A DNA stretch of 64,000 bases from Solobacterium sp. Its GTDB lineage: Bacteria; Bacillota_I; Bacilli_A; Erysipelotrichales; Erysipelotrichaceae. Both the position numbers and the translations under genes were made by a program. Under the pieces are notes generated by a model that worked only from the letters and a program-made list of their open reading frames with translations, made no database searches and was not told where the DNA came from. The stretch lies in contig JAFRCE010000007.1 of assembly GCA_017404505.1 (NCBI GenBank), forward strand, positions 1 to 64,000, written 5' to 3'. Below are positions 35,594 through 43,819 of this stretch, one piece after another. Within the stretch, counting starts at the first letter, position 1, and every line of letters starts with the position of its first letter.

Positions 35594-36521
35594 CTGACTT
35601 TCCCCCTTTCAGGACTCTTTCGTGAAGATCCGTGGTGATATACAGAAATCCGAACAGCGCCAGCAGCGGCGCGCCGGTAAACAGCAGCACGATCGCTATG
35701 ACAGCCGCCAGGATTCGCAGAGACGGCCATACCCGCGGCACGATGACCAGCAGGCCGATAAAGCCGAAGACGGCCAGGTAGAACATACTGATGATGCCGG
35801 CTCCCTGCATCAGATTCTGATACAGTTCATTGCTCAGCGGCTTAGCCAGTGACAGGTAGAAACCGGCAAAGCCGACGATGGCAAGATAGCCGCTCCATTT
35901 CGGCGGATAGTAATTCCACAGCGGTGTGGAGGGCGGCATCTTCATATGCATGCGCTTCAGCATGATGCGCGATACCGCGTGGGTGATCAGGCCTTCCAGC
36001 ACACCGGTCAGCACGATCGAGATCAGGAAGATATTCCGGAGCAGGCCGTCCAGATCGACGGATCCGGCCAGCTCGGTGCCGGTTTCCTGGAAAAGCCCCG
36101 ACACGATATTCTTGTATTCATTGATTTCCGTCGTGATGTCGTAGCCGAAGAAGGCCGCAAAGACAAACAGTGCGGTGATCTCCAGCAGAACGCTCATCAG
36201 GATGGTGCGGATCAGGATCCGCTTATTGTCGGTACCGGCATGGATCCCGGCGCCGTACACGGTTCCGATGACCGCCTCAAAGCCGACATAGAAGACCGAC
36301 TGCGGTGTGCCGAGCATGAACAGCAGGGCAAACAGAGCGGCCAGCACCGTCAGCGAATCCTTCCAGCCATACTTGCTGGCATAGAAGACCATCGGCAGCG
36401 GAAACAGATACAGTACAGTTCCGGAAATGGCGCCGGCTGTCTGCCTGTCCAGCAGCATCACTGCTCCCAGGATCGCCAGCATCATCGCTCCGTCGGTTAT
36501 TTTTCTGATATTCTGATTCAT
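35574..36521 (-). CDS. YybS-like DUF2232 integral membrane protein
   Basis: A 315-residue protein with about eight hydrophobic segments, the usual topology of the DUF2232/YybS family found immediately upstream of gdpP. Its function is unknown; S-component-like transport has been suggested for related folds, but nothing here shows it. ATG 36521 has a GAGGAG site; a GTG six codons upstream lacks one. It overlaps gdpP by 20 bases. Confidence 0.85.
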   Translation of the reverse strand: MNQNIRKITDGAMMLAILGAVMLLDRQTAGAISGTVLYLFPLPMVFYASKYGWKDSLTVLAALFALLFMLGTPQSVFYVGFEAVIGTVYGAGIHAGTDNKRILIRTILMSVLLEITALFVFAAFFGYDITTEINEYKNIVSGLFQETGTELAGSVDLDGLLRNIFLISIVLTGVLEGLITHAVSRIMLKRMHMKMPPSTPLWNYYPPKWSGYLAIVGFAGFYLSLAKPLSNELYQNLMQGAGIISMFYLAVFGFIGLLVIVPRVWPSLRILAAVIAIVLLFTGAPLLALFGFLYITTDLHERVLKGGKSDASENQ

Positions 36522-36675
36522 ATTCTCCTCAGCCGGCACGACAAAAAGAACCTGCAGGCTTGGATAGATTATAGCATAACGGAAAGAAAAACATTCATTT
36601 CACTTACGGCATACAGACTGTAAAAGACCGGGACCGCGCGTCCGCAAAAAAACTTCCATGCGGAAGCGGGAGTGC

Positions 36676-36709
36676 TATAATCATGACAATGATTCTTTTC
36701 GGAATCGTT
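36676..36709 (+). promoter_or_regulatory. azlC promoter with downstream inverted repeat
   Basis: An extended -10 TGCTATAAT (TATAAT at 36676-36681) is followed directly by AATCAT-GACA-ATGATT (36680-36695), an inverted repeat over the expected transcript start. A second GATTC/GAATC pair overlaps it. This looks like a repressor operator. Confidence 0.5.
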
Positions 36710-36726
36710 TTAGAAGGAGCGCATCC

Positions 36727-37446
36727 ATGCCATCAGAAAACAGAACCGCGTTGTTACAGGGCATCCGTGACGGTATGCCGATCTGCATCGGCTATGCGGC
36801 CGTGGCGTTTTCCCTCGGCATCGCCATGCGCAATGCCGGCATGAATGCCTTTCAGGGTTTCCTGATCAGTATGCTGAACATGGCCAGTGCCGGTGAATAT
36901 GCCGGCGTGCAGGTCATCGCCGCCGATGCGCCGTATGTCGAGATGATGCTGGTCACCCTGATTGCCAACGCCCGCTACATGCTGATGAGCACGGCGTTGT
37001 CCCAGCGTTTCAGTGAAAAGACGGCCTTTGTGCACCGGCTGTTTGTCGGCTACAGCATTACCGACGAACTCTTCGGCATCGCCATTGCCCAGAAAGGATA
37101 TCTGAATCCGTTTTATTATTACGGTGCCATGCTGGTCGCCATCCCGGGCTGGTCGATCGGCACCGCGCTGGGCATTATCGCCGGCAACATCCTGCCATCC
37201 CGGATCGTCAGCGCCCTTTCTGTCGCCTTATACGGCATGTTCCTGGCCATCATCATCCCGCCGGCCCGCCATGACAGAATCGTCGCGGCGGTCGTCCTGA
37301 GCGGCTTCGCCCTCAGCTGGGGCGCTCAGTATCTGCCTTATCTGAAAGATCTGACAGCCGGTATGAAAACGATCATCCTGACGCTGCTGATCGCCGGATG
37401 CGCGGCATATTTCTTCCCGCATCAGGAGGATCCGCATGAAACATAA
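36727..37446 (+). CDS. azlC: AzlC family branched-chain amino acid exporter, large subunit
   Basis: A 239-residue membrane protein with about seven hydrophobic segments. The family N-terminus (LLQGIRDGMPICIGYAAVAFSLG) is typical of AzlC/YgaZ. With AzlD it forms an exporter of branched-chain amino acids, shown for B. subtilis and E. coli relatives. ATG 36727 has AAGGAG; a longer reading has no such site. The next gene overlaps its end by 11 bases. Confidence 0.93.
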   Translation: MPSENRTALLQGIRDGMPICIGYAAVAFSLGIAMRNAGMNAFQGFLISMLNMASAGEYAGVQVIAADAPYVEMMLVTLIANARYMLMSTALSQRFSEKTAFVHRLFVGYSITDELFGIAIAQKGYLNPFYYYGAMLVAIPGWSIGTALGIIAGNILPSRIVSALSVALYGMFLAIIIPPARHDRIVAAVVLSGFALSWGAQYLPYLKDLTAGMKTIILTLLIAGCAAYFFPHQEDPHET

Positions 37447-37747
37447 TATTTACCTGTATATTCTGATCGCCGGCCTGACTTCCTATCTGATCCGCGTCCT
37501 GCCGCTGACCCTGATCCGCAAGCCGATCCGCAGTCCCTTCCTGAAATCCTTCCTGTATTACGTGCCTTACGCCACGCTGGCGGTGATGACCTTCCCGGCC
37601 ATCGTGCAGGCCACCCAGTCACCGCTCTCCGGCATTCTCGCCCTGGCGGCCGGTGTCATCCTGTCCTGGCACAACAAAAGTCTGCCGCTGGTCGCGACAG
37701 TCTGCTGCATCGTCGTATTTATTACCGAATATCTCTTAATACACTGA
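37436..37747 (+). CDS. azlD: AzlD family branched-chain amino acid exporter, small subunit
   Basis: A 103-residue protein with three or four hydrophobic segments. RVLPLTLIRKPIRSPFLKSFLYYVPYATLAVMTFPAI is the conserved AzlD stretch. It is the partner of AzlC and overlaps it, so the stoichiometric pair is coupled. Its last codon is followed by a bidirectional terminator. Confidence 0.92.
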   Translation: MKHNIYLYILIAGLTSYLIRVLPLTLIRKPIRSPFLKSFLYYVPYATLAVMTFPAIVQATQSPLSGILALAAGVILSWHNKSLPLVATVCCIVVFITEYLLIH

Positions 37748-37782
37748 AGACCGGCTTCTCACCGGTCTTCGTTTTCTTTCTT
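37746..37782 (+). terminator. Bidirectional terminator between azlD and trmD
   Basis: A GAAGACCGG / CCGGTCTTC stem (37746-37754 and 37762-37770) with GTTTTCTTTC on the plus side. It overlaps the last codons of trmD on the minus strand. Confidence 0.8.
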
Positions 37783-38478
37783 CAGTATTTCTCTGTCCGC
37801 TTCGCTCAGCGGATATTCTTCCAGCAGATCGGGACGGTATTTCGCCGTCCATAACAGTGACTGTTCATGTTTCCAGGCCCGGATCTTCGCGTGATCGCCG
37901 CTGAACAGAACGTCGGGAACCTTTTCGCCGTTAAGATCGCGCGGTTTTGTGTACTGGGGATATTCCAGCAGACCGTTTTCAAACGACTCGTCCGCGGTGC
38001 TTTCCGCCCGGATCACACCGGCCATGATCCGGATCAATGAATCGATCATTGCCATGACCGGGATCTCGCCGCCGCTGAGGATATAGTCGCCCAGCGAGAC
38101 CAGTTCGTCGACATGGTCATAGACCCGCGCGTCGATACCTTCATAATGGCCGGCGATCAGGATCAGATGTTCTTCCTTCAGCAGTCTGCGGACGTCCTTC
38201 TGGGTATAGGGATGGCCGGCTGCGGCCGTCAGGATCACATGACTGTTTTCCTGTCTGGCTTCCGCCAGCGCGTCAAGGACCGGTCCGGCCCGCATGATCA
38301 TGCCGGCACCGCCGCCATAGGGAGAATCGTCAATATGCCGGAAGGATCCCCCGGCATATTTTCTGATATCGATCATTTCAACTTCCGCCAGCTGTCTCTG
38401 TATGGCCCGTTTTACCAGCGGACCTTCCAGAAAACTTTCAAACAGCTCCGGAAACATGGTCAGAACCGTTATTTTCAT
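37759..38478 (-). CDS. trmD: tRNA (guanine-37-N1) methyltransferase
   Basis: A 239-residue SPOUT-type enzyme that methylates G37 next to the anticodon and prevents frameshifting. Motifs are MKITVLTMFPELFESF at the start, DDSPYGGGAGMIMRAGPV, the SAM-binding LIAGHYEGIDARV, and LGDYILSGGEIPVMAMIDS. It is usually found with rpsP and rimM, but here it stands apart from them, preceded by a small ferredoxin gene in the same direction. Confidence 0.97.
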   Translation of the reverse strand: MKITVLTMFPELFESFLEGPLVKRAIQRQLAEVEMIDIRKYAGGSFRHIDDSPYGGGAGMIMRAGPVLDALAEARQENSHVILTAAAGHPYTQKDVRRLLKEEHLILIAGHYEGIDARVYDHVDELVSLGDYILSGGEIPVMAMIDSLIRIMAGVIRAESTADESFENGLLEYPQYTKPRDLNGEKVPDVLFSGDHAKIRAWKHEQSLLWTAKYRPDLLEEYPLSEADREILKKENEDR

Positions 38479-38522
38479 TCATCAACCGTTTCTATGACCG
38501 GCCGCTGTCATGCTACAGCCGG

Positions 38523-38693
38523 TTACTCTTCGACCTTGGTCAGGACTTCCGTCCAGCCGATCGCGTCGTACGGGTAGGTGTTCTCGCAGCTGCCGCACAT
38601 GGTGCAGTAGGCGTGATCGATGGTCGCGAACGGATTCAGGGTGATGCACTGGGCCGGGCATACTTCAATGCACGCGCCGCAGCCCACGCACAT
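38523..38693 (-). CDS. Small ferredoxin-like protein, 56 residues
   Basis: This short gene reads MCVGCGACIEVCPAQCITL, then YCTMCGSCENTYPYDAI. The first CxxCxxCxxxCP motif is complete (Cys2, 5, 8, 12). The second has Cys30, 33 and 36, but the fourth Cys is Tyr40. In bacterial 2[4Fe-4S] ferredoxins the fourth Cys of one motif ligates the other cluster, so one cluster may be [3Fe-4S], differently ligated or lost. ATG 38693 has an AAGGAG site five bases upstream, and a promoter lies before it. It lies between capA-like and trmD genes; its redox partner is unknown. Confidence 0.82.
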   Translation of the reverse strand: MCVGCGACIEVCPAQCITLNPFATIDHAYCTMCGSCENTYPYDAIGWTEVLTKVEE

Positions 38694-38723
38694 GCCCACT
38701 CCTTTCGCTCTTTCGAGCAGGTC

Positions 38724-38752
38724 AATATATATCTGTTTTCAAGAATTGTAAA
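38724..38752 (-). promoter_or_regulatory. Promoter of the small ferredoxin gene
   Basis: On the minus strand, TTTACA (38752-38747), a 17-base spacer and TATATT (38729-38724) lie between the CapA-like gene and the ferredoxin. Confidence 0.65.
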
Positions 38753-38762
38753 GTCCTTTTGA

Positions 38763-39965
38763 TCAGAAGCCGCCGACCTGGATACTGTCGTCCATGTCGG
38801 TGATGATCTTCGACATGCGGGCATACAGTTCCTGATAGCCCGGGCAGAGCGAATCGTCCAGTTCGCTGAACGGAATGACTCGGATGTTATGCCAGCCGTT
38901 GGCTTCACCGTATGTCCAGTGCAGATCGGCCTTGACGTCCGACAGAGTGATCTCCACCTTGTCACCGACCGTCTTCTTGTGGATCGTGACAGCGCCCATC
39001 ATGCCGACCAGCGAATCGTCGAACTGGGCACTCAACAGGTTGCCCATCGCGTAGAAGCAGATCGTCTTATGGCCGTTGATCCACTGTACCGGCTGGATCA
39101 TATGCGGGTGGTTGCCGATGATGATATCGCAGCCGGCATCCGAGAGAGCCTGGGCAAGATAGATCTGTTCGTCATTCGGATACGTCGCATATTCCGTGCC
39201 CCAGTGAATGGCCATGATGACGACGTCCGCCATTTCCTTGGCGCGTCTCACCTGATCGAGCATTTCGTCTTCATGACCGGTATAGCAGTTGACCAGATAC
39301 TCCATGCCCTCCGGCGGCTGGAAGCCGTTCATTCCGAAGGTCCAGGACAGGAAGGCATAGCTGATGCCGTTGACTTCCCGGACCGGGATCGTCTCCCTGT
39401 CTTCCCAGGAAAGGTTGGTGCCCTGCATGACGATCTCATCCTCATGCGAATGCCAGAAGTTCCAGGAGTTCTCCACGCCGGCCACCCCGGCGTCCAGTGT
39501 GTGGTTGGTCGCGGTGGAAACCAGATTGAAGCCTTCCTCGATCATGTTGAGACCAAATTCCTGCGGTGAATTGAAAGTCGGATAATGGCTCAGACCAAGT
39601 TCCGTACCGCCAAGGATCGTCTCCTGATTGTAATAGCGCAGATCATACTGGCGGGCGATCTCACCGATCCTATCGACCATCGGTTTGAATTCATACGTGC
39701 CGTCCGCCTGCCGCACCCAGTAGTAGACCGCTTCATGCAGCAGACCGTCGCCGACCGCGAACAGTGTCGCGGACGTCTCTTCCACTTTCGGAACGTCGAC
39801 GATCGGAACGTCCAGTTCATGCAGAGAAGCAGAAGGCGTCTGTTTCTTCACAACCGGCGGTCTCGTCAGGACCCAGGCGAAGATACCGCACAGGATCAGC
39901 GCCAGCCCGACAGTTATGCCGATGATGATCTTTCCGGTTTTTCTCATTTTTCTTTTCACAGCCAT
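38763..39965 (-). CDS. CapA family protein (membrane-anchored metallophosphatase-like)
   Basis: A 400-residue protein with a cytosolic basic N-terminus, one membrane segment (about 14-34) and an external CapA/PgsA domain. Motifs are FAVGDGLLHEAVY, YNQETILGG, STATNHTLDAG, AIHWGTEY and IGNHPHMIQPV, which make up the calcineurin-like metal site of this family. Founding members are needed for poly-gamma-glutamate capsule synthesis, but many singletons exist and no capB/capC genes are nearby, so the substrate is open. ATG 39965 was chosen because it begins the basic pre-membrane segment. Confidence 0.88.
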   Translation of the reverse strand: MAVKRKMRKTGKIIIGITVGLALILCGIFAWVLTRPPVVKKQTPSASLHELDVPIVDVPKVEETSATLFAVGDGLLHEAVYYWVRQADGTYEFKPMVDRIGEIARQYDLRYYNQETILGGTELGLSHYPTFNSPQEFGLNMIEEGFNLVSTATNHTLDAGVAGVENSWNFWHSHEDEIVMQGTNLSWEDRETIPVREVNGISYAFLSWTFGMNGFQPPEGMEYLVNCYTGHEDEMLDQVRRAKEMADVVIMAIHWGTEYATYPNDEQIYLAQALSDAGCDIIIGNHPHMIQPVQWINGHKTICFYAMGNLLSAQFDDSLVGMMGAVTIHKKTVGDKVEITLSDVKADLHWTYGEANGWHNIRVIPFSELDDSLCPGYQELYARMSKIITDMDDSIQVGGF

Positions 39966-39980
39966 ATTGATTTCCCCCAA

Positions 39981-40427
39981 TTATCGCTCATGTTTCAGCA
40001 GATATTCTTTTTTGTCCAGACCGCCGCCGTAACCGGTCAGACGGCCGTCGGCACCGATCACCCTGTGACAGGGCACGACGATCACGATCGGATTGACATG
40101 ATTCGCCATCCCGACTGCCCTAGCAGCCTTTGGCCGGCCGATGACGCGGGCAATCTCGCCATAGGACCGTGTCGCGCCGAACGGAATGTCTCTCAGGGCC
40201 TGCCAGACAAGCTTCTGAAATTCCGTGCCTTGCGGATCCAGCGGCAGATCAAATACCTTCCTGTTTCCGGCAAAATACTCCCGCAGCTGCTTTTCCGTTT
40301 CCTTCAGCAGCGGATGATCTGTTTCCCTGAGAGATTCTGCACAGAAGGCAATGCCGCTGATCCCCTTATCCGTCGCCGTGATCTTCAGCGGTCCAAGCGG
40401 TGAATCCATGACACAGTATTCTTCCAT
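39981..40427 (-). CDS. ogt: Methylated-DNA-[protein]-cysteine S-methyltransferase
   Basis: A 148-residue DNA repair protein that takes alkyl groups from O6-alkylguanine onto its own Cys. The active-site motif [13 protein letters not shown] and the DNA-binding [18 protein letters not shown] are intact. This is the short, one-domain form without an Ada part. It starts 15 bases upstream of the CapA-like gene on the same strand, probably cotranscribed. Confidence 0.96.
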   Translation of the reverse strand: MEEYCVMDSPLGPLKITATDKGISGIAFCAESLRETDHPLLKETEKQLREYFAGNRKVFDLPLDPQGTEFQKLVWQALRDIPFGATRSYGEIARVIGRPKAARAVGMANHVNPIVIVVPCHRVIGADGRLTGYGGGLDKKEYLLKHER

Positions 40428-40514
40428 AACATTATTATTCTAATATAAAAACCACCGGATGTGCGAGCAGTCATCTGCCGGGAATTTCTGTTCTTTTTAT
40501 ATTATCATTCATGT

Positions 40515-41354
40515 ATGAAGTATCTGACCTTAAATCATCAGAAAGTCTCTGCCATCGGACTGGGAACGACCGGTTTCTGGTCCGGTAAGAATCAGGGACT
40601 GGAAGACTGTATTCTGACGGCGGTCAATGACTACGGCGTGAATCTGATCGACACGGCGGAAATGTACGGATCCGGCAAATGCGAAACGGCACTGGCAAGA
40701 GCGATTGCCAACCTGCCGCGGGAAAAAGTATTTCTTGTCGATAAGATCCTGCCGGACAATGCCACTGAGGAATCCTTCTTCCCCAGTCTCCACCGCAGTC
40801 TCAGTCTGCTGGGCGTCGACGAAATCGATCTTTACCTTCTGCACTGGCGGGAAAACGCCGATCTGGCCTTTGTCGTGCAGGCGATGCGCCAGGCTGTGCA
40901 GCAGGGTCTGATCAAAGCCTGGGGTGTTTCCAACTTTGACACCAGCGACCTCAAAGACCTGCTGGCCTGCGGCGGTCATGACTGCGCCTGCAACCAGATT
41001 TTCTACAATATTTACGAACGAGGCTGTGAATATGAACTGCTGCCGTTCATGAAGGAACACGGTATCCTGCCGATGTCCTATTCTTCGCTTGGCTCCGATT
41101 ATCATCCGCATCCGGACATCCATCGCAATACAGCAGTCATGGAGGCCTGCCGCGCATATGGAATCGCACCGGAAGCAGTCATGCTGAGAATGAACACGGA
41201 ACAGGGCTTCGCGGCTCTTTTCAGCACATCCTCTCTTTCGCATCTGCACAGCAATCTTCAGGAAGTCCCCGATGAGGCATACCGGGAAATCTTCGCCCGC
41301 ATGGATCAGGAATTTCCCGCTCCCGACCACGGTTACCCGCTGGTCAAGATCTGA
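40515..41354 (+). CDS. Aldo/keto reductase
   Basis: A 279-residue TIM-barrel NADPH-dependent reductase of the AKR superfamily. The tetrad is visible: Asp and Tyr in LIDTAEMYGSG, Lys in FLVDKIL, and His in LYLLHWREN, with the cofactor-side GVSNFD. The physiological substrate is unknown. ATG 40515 lacks a ribosome binding site and lies very close to a TATATT element at about 40499, so the mRNA may be leaderless. It is divergent from ogt. Confidence 0.93.
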   Translation: MKYLTLNHQKVSAIGLGTTGFWSGKNQGLEDCILTAVNDYGVNLIDTAEMYGSGKCETALARAIANLPREKVFLVDKILPDNATEESFFPSLHRSLSLLGVDEIDLYLLHWRENADLAFVVQAMRQAVQQGLIKAWGVSNFDTSDLKDLLACGGHDCACNQIFYNIYERGCEYELLPFMKEHGILPMSYSSLGSDYHPHPDIHRNTAVMEACRAYGIAPEAVMLRMNTEQGFAALFSTSSLSHLHSNLQEVPDEAYREIFARMDQEFPAPDHGYPLVKI

Positions 41355-41439
41355 ATGCCATATGCATGTATACGGAGCGGCCAGTTTCCTGTATGATGAG
41401 AGTGATCGGAAATGATTGAATTGCAGGAGGTGCAGAAAC

Positions 41440-42060
41440 ATGAAAAGAACGATAACCGCGCTGATCATACTGGTGCTGGCAGCAGGATGCTCGGCACCAG
41501 CCGCGGAAACACAGATCTATAACGGCGGAAATGCCGAAGACTTTGTCATCACGCCGCAGCCGGATGAAAGCGCCGCAACGAATCCGGGTGAGTTTGATAT
41601 CAGCAAACTCAGTTTTGAACAATTCGACGAATTCTACGGCCGCCTTCCCCAGGATGGACTCTGGGACGATATTATCCGTGAGCCGCTGGGCAATGCCAAC
41701 GGTGTATGGCGATACAATCTCAAGTTCAACAGCGTTGAGGGCGGCAGCGGCCTGCTGAATGAAATCGGCTTCGCGGAGGTGTCTGTCCGCAACGGAAACA
41801 ACCCGCCCGTGCAGATCGTCCTGCATCCAAGACTGGCCAGTGACGGCAGTGAGATCTGGGAAGAATCCGATCAGGGCACGGGTTATGAACCCTTCGGCGG
41901 CGGTCTTGATGAAAACAACAATATGAAACTGACCGGCAACGACTGTGTTCTGGTTCTCGAGCAGTTCTTCGCCTATGAAGGAAGAGAATACCTGATGGGC
42001 ACACTGTGGCTGTCGGAAGAAACAACAGCCCCCTTCCTGCTGATCCGAGGCCAGGACTGA
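41440..42060 (+). CDS. Lipoprotein of unknown function
   Basis: A 206-residue protein. Residues 1-16 form a lipoprotein signal peptide ending in LAAGC, so Cys17 is the expected lipidated residue and the protein would sit on the outer face of the membrane. A short, low-complexity linker (AETQIYNGGNAEDF onward) precedes a folded domain with no family I recognise. ATG 41440 follows an AGGAGG site nine bases upstream. It follows the aldo/keto reductase gene by 85 bases with no terminator between them. Confidence 0.82.
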   Translation: MKRTITALIILVLAAGCSAPAAETQIYNGGNAEDFVITPQPDESAATNPGEFDISKLSFEQFDEFYGRLPQDGLWDDIIREPLGNANGVWRYNLKFNSVEGGSGLLNEIGFAEVSVRNGNNPPVQIVLHPRLASDGSEIWEESDQGTGYEPFGGGLDENNNMKLTGNDCVLVLEQFFAYEGREYLMGTLWLSEETTAPFLLIRGQD

Positions 42061-42090
42061 AACACGATAAACAGATCATCCGAAAACGAA

Positions 42091-42114
42091 AAAGAGGCTT
42101 CAGCCTCTTTTCCT
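42091..42114 (+). terminator. Bidirectional terminator between the lipoprotein and gpx genes
   Basis: An AAAGAGGCT / AGCCTCTTT stem (42091-42099 and 42102-42110) flanked by A and T runs; it serves both converging genes. Confidence 0.85.
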
Positions 42115-42138
42115 TTGTTTCAGCAGAACGGTTCACCC

Positions 42139-42678
42139 TTACAGCAGTGATACAGCGCAGGCTTCCACTTCCGCCATGTCCGCAGTCGGTTCAAAGCGGG
42201 CAACGACATTGCCTTCGCGGTCGACGACGAATTTGGTGAAATTCCATTTGATATTCGGATTGTTTTCAAAGTCGGGATCGATCTTGGCCAGATGCTTGTT
42301 CATGAATTCCGCGGTCGGACCTGTGAAACCGGCAAAGCCCTTCTGACTCTTGAGCCAGGTGTAGAGCGGCAGCTCATTTTCACCGTTGACATCGGATTTA
42401 TGCATCTGTTCAAACTGCGTATTGTAATGCAGAGTGCAGAATTCATGGACTTCGTCGTCTGTGCCCGGGGTCTGGGCGCCGAACTGGTTGCAGGGGATAT
42501 CGAGTATTTCAAGTCCCTTGTCATGATACTTTTCATACATCGCTTCCAGCGGTTCATAATGCGGGGTAAAGCCGCAGCCGGTTGCCGTGTTGACAACGAT
42601 CACGACCTTGCCTTCAAACTGCTTCATCGGTACTTCATTGCCTTTGCGGTCTGTTACACTGTAGTCATAAAAACCCAT
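42139..42678 (-). CDS. Glutathione peroxidase family thiol peroxidase
   Basis: A 179-residue peroxidase. The catalytic Cys35 is in TATGCGFTPHY, with conserved Gln in PCNQFG and Trp in IKWNFTKF. A further Cys in HEFCTLHY is at the position of the resolving Cys of thioredoxin-dependent members, so it probably uses thioredoxin rather than glutathione. It would reduce hydrogen and lipid peroxides in the cytosol. It stands alone on the minus strand. Confidence 0.94.
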   Translation of the reverse strand: MGFYDYSVTDRKGNEVPMKQFEGKVVIVVNTATGCGFTPHYEPLEAMYEKYHDKGLEILDIPCNQFGAQTPGTDDEVHEFCTLHYNTQFEQMHKSDVNGENELPLYTWLKSQKGFAGFTGPTAEFMNKHLAKIDPDFENNPNIKWNFTKFVVDREGNVVARFEPTADMAEVEACAVSLL

Positions 42679-42783
42679 TATAGAATCCTCCTGTTCTCTG
42701 TCTTTCTGATGTCATCTTAAACTGTCAAAAAACAAAAAATCAACGTTTCTGCATTTTTATGTGCAAAAATAAAAATGATGTGC

Positions 42784-42789
42784 TAATAT
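42784..42789 (+). promoter_or_regulatory. Promoter -10 of tRNA-Pro
   Basis: TGTGC precedes TAATAT (42784-42789), an extended -10 shortly before the tRNA 5' end; the -35 (GTGCAA at 42761) is weak. Confidence 0.5.
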
Positions 42790-42800
42790 AGTAGGGCACT

Positions 42801-42877
42801 CGGGGTGTGGCTCAGCTTGGTAGAGCGCTTCGTTCGGGACGAAGAGGTCGCGTGTTCAAATCCCGTCACCCCGACCA
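42801..42877 (+). tRNA. tRNA-Pro (anticodon CGG)
   Basis: A 77-base cloverleaf: acceptor CGGGGTG / CACCCCG, D arm GCTCAGCTTGGTAGAGC, anticodon stem CTTCG / CGAAG around loop TTCGGGA with anticodon CGG, T arm GTTCAAATC, and an encoded CCA tail (42875-42877). It reads CCG codons. It is a single gene with its own promoter and terminator, not part of an rRNA operon. Confidence 0.97.
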
Positions 42878-42882
42878 TAAGA

Positions 42883-42914
42883 AAAGAGTTCTGGTAACAG
42901 AGCTCTTTTTTTGT
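42883..42914 (+). terminator. Terminator of the tRNA-Pro gene
   Basis: An AAAGAGTTCTG / CAGAGCTCTTT stem (42883-42893 and 42898-42908, one wobble) followed by T residues. Confidence 0.85.
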
Positions 42915-42964
42915 CCCATCGCTCAGATTGTTTTGCGCGTGGTCTTATGATAAGGTTATCAGCG

Positions 42965-43819
42965 ATGAAACGGGAACTGAGTGACATTCAGATAATCGAA
43001 CGCTCGATTATCAAAAAATACCGGAAACAGCTGTGGGCGCCTTTTCTGACAGCCATCCGCCGTTATGACCTGATCCAGGCCAATGACCATATTGCCGTAT
43101 GTATCTCCGGCGGCAAGGATTCGATGTTGATGGCGAAGATGATGCAGATGCTGCAGAAGCACAGTGACGTTCCTTTTGAACTGACCTTTCTGAGCATGGA
43201 CCCCGGTTACAACGAGGCCAACCGGAAGAAGATCGAAGAAAACGCCGCCCGTCTGCAGATTCCACTGACGATCTTTGAGACGAGGGTGTTTGGCATTGCC
43301 AACGCTCAGACGAAGAGCCCCTGCTATCTCTGTGCCCGCATGCGCCGCGGTTATTTATACCACGAGGCGCAGATCCGCGGCTGCAACAAGATCGCTCTCG
43401 GCCACCATCTCAACGACGCGATCGAGACGACCGTCATGGCGATGTTCTATTCCAGCAAACTGGAAACGATCGTGCCGAAATGTCCGAGCGAAAACTTCGC
43501 CGGCATGGAACTGATCCGGCCGATGTATTGCATCAAGGAAGACGCGGTCCTGGACTGGTGCCGCTACAACCATCTGGAATTTATCCGCTGTGCCTGCCGC
43601 TTCACGGAGAACAACGCCGCAGAAAACGCCGAAACGGCATCCAAGCGGAAGGAAGTCAAGGAACTGATCCGGCAGCTGAAACAGAACAATCCGGAAATCG
43701 AAGACAATATTTTCCGCGCCCTGCATGCCGTCCATATCGAAACCTTCCCTGGCTATAAAAAAGACGGAACGATGCACAGTTTTCTGGAAAACATGCCGGA
43801 AAAAGGGGGAGAAAAATGA
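42965..43819 (+). CDS. TtcA-like ATP-dependent tRNA thiolation family protein
   Basis: A 284-residue PP-loop ATPase. The nucleotide motif CISGGKDSMLM is near residue 47. PCYLCARMRRG holds the CxxC of the iron-sulfur-bound TtcA family, and LGHHLNDAIETTVM follows. TtcA introduces 2-thiocytidine at tRNA position 32, but Firmicutes members are less characterised, so substrate is inferred. ATG 42965 is preceded by AAGG at longer spacing; alternative upstream starts exist. It overlaps the Nudix gene by four bases. Confidence 0.85.
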   Translation: MKRELSDIQIIERSIIKKYRKQLWAPFLTAIRRYDLIQANDHIAVCISGGKDSMLMAKMMQMLQKHSDVPFELTFLSMDPGYNEANRKKIEENAARLQIPLTIFETRVFGIANAQTKSPCYLCARMRRGYLYHEAQIRGCNKIALGHHLNDAIETTVMAMFYSSKLETIVPKCPSENFAGMELIRPMYCIKEDAVLDWCRYNHLEFIRCACRFTENNAAENAETASKRKEVKELIRQLKQNNPEIEDNIFRALHAVHIETFPGYKKDGTMHSFLENMPEKGGEK

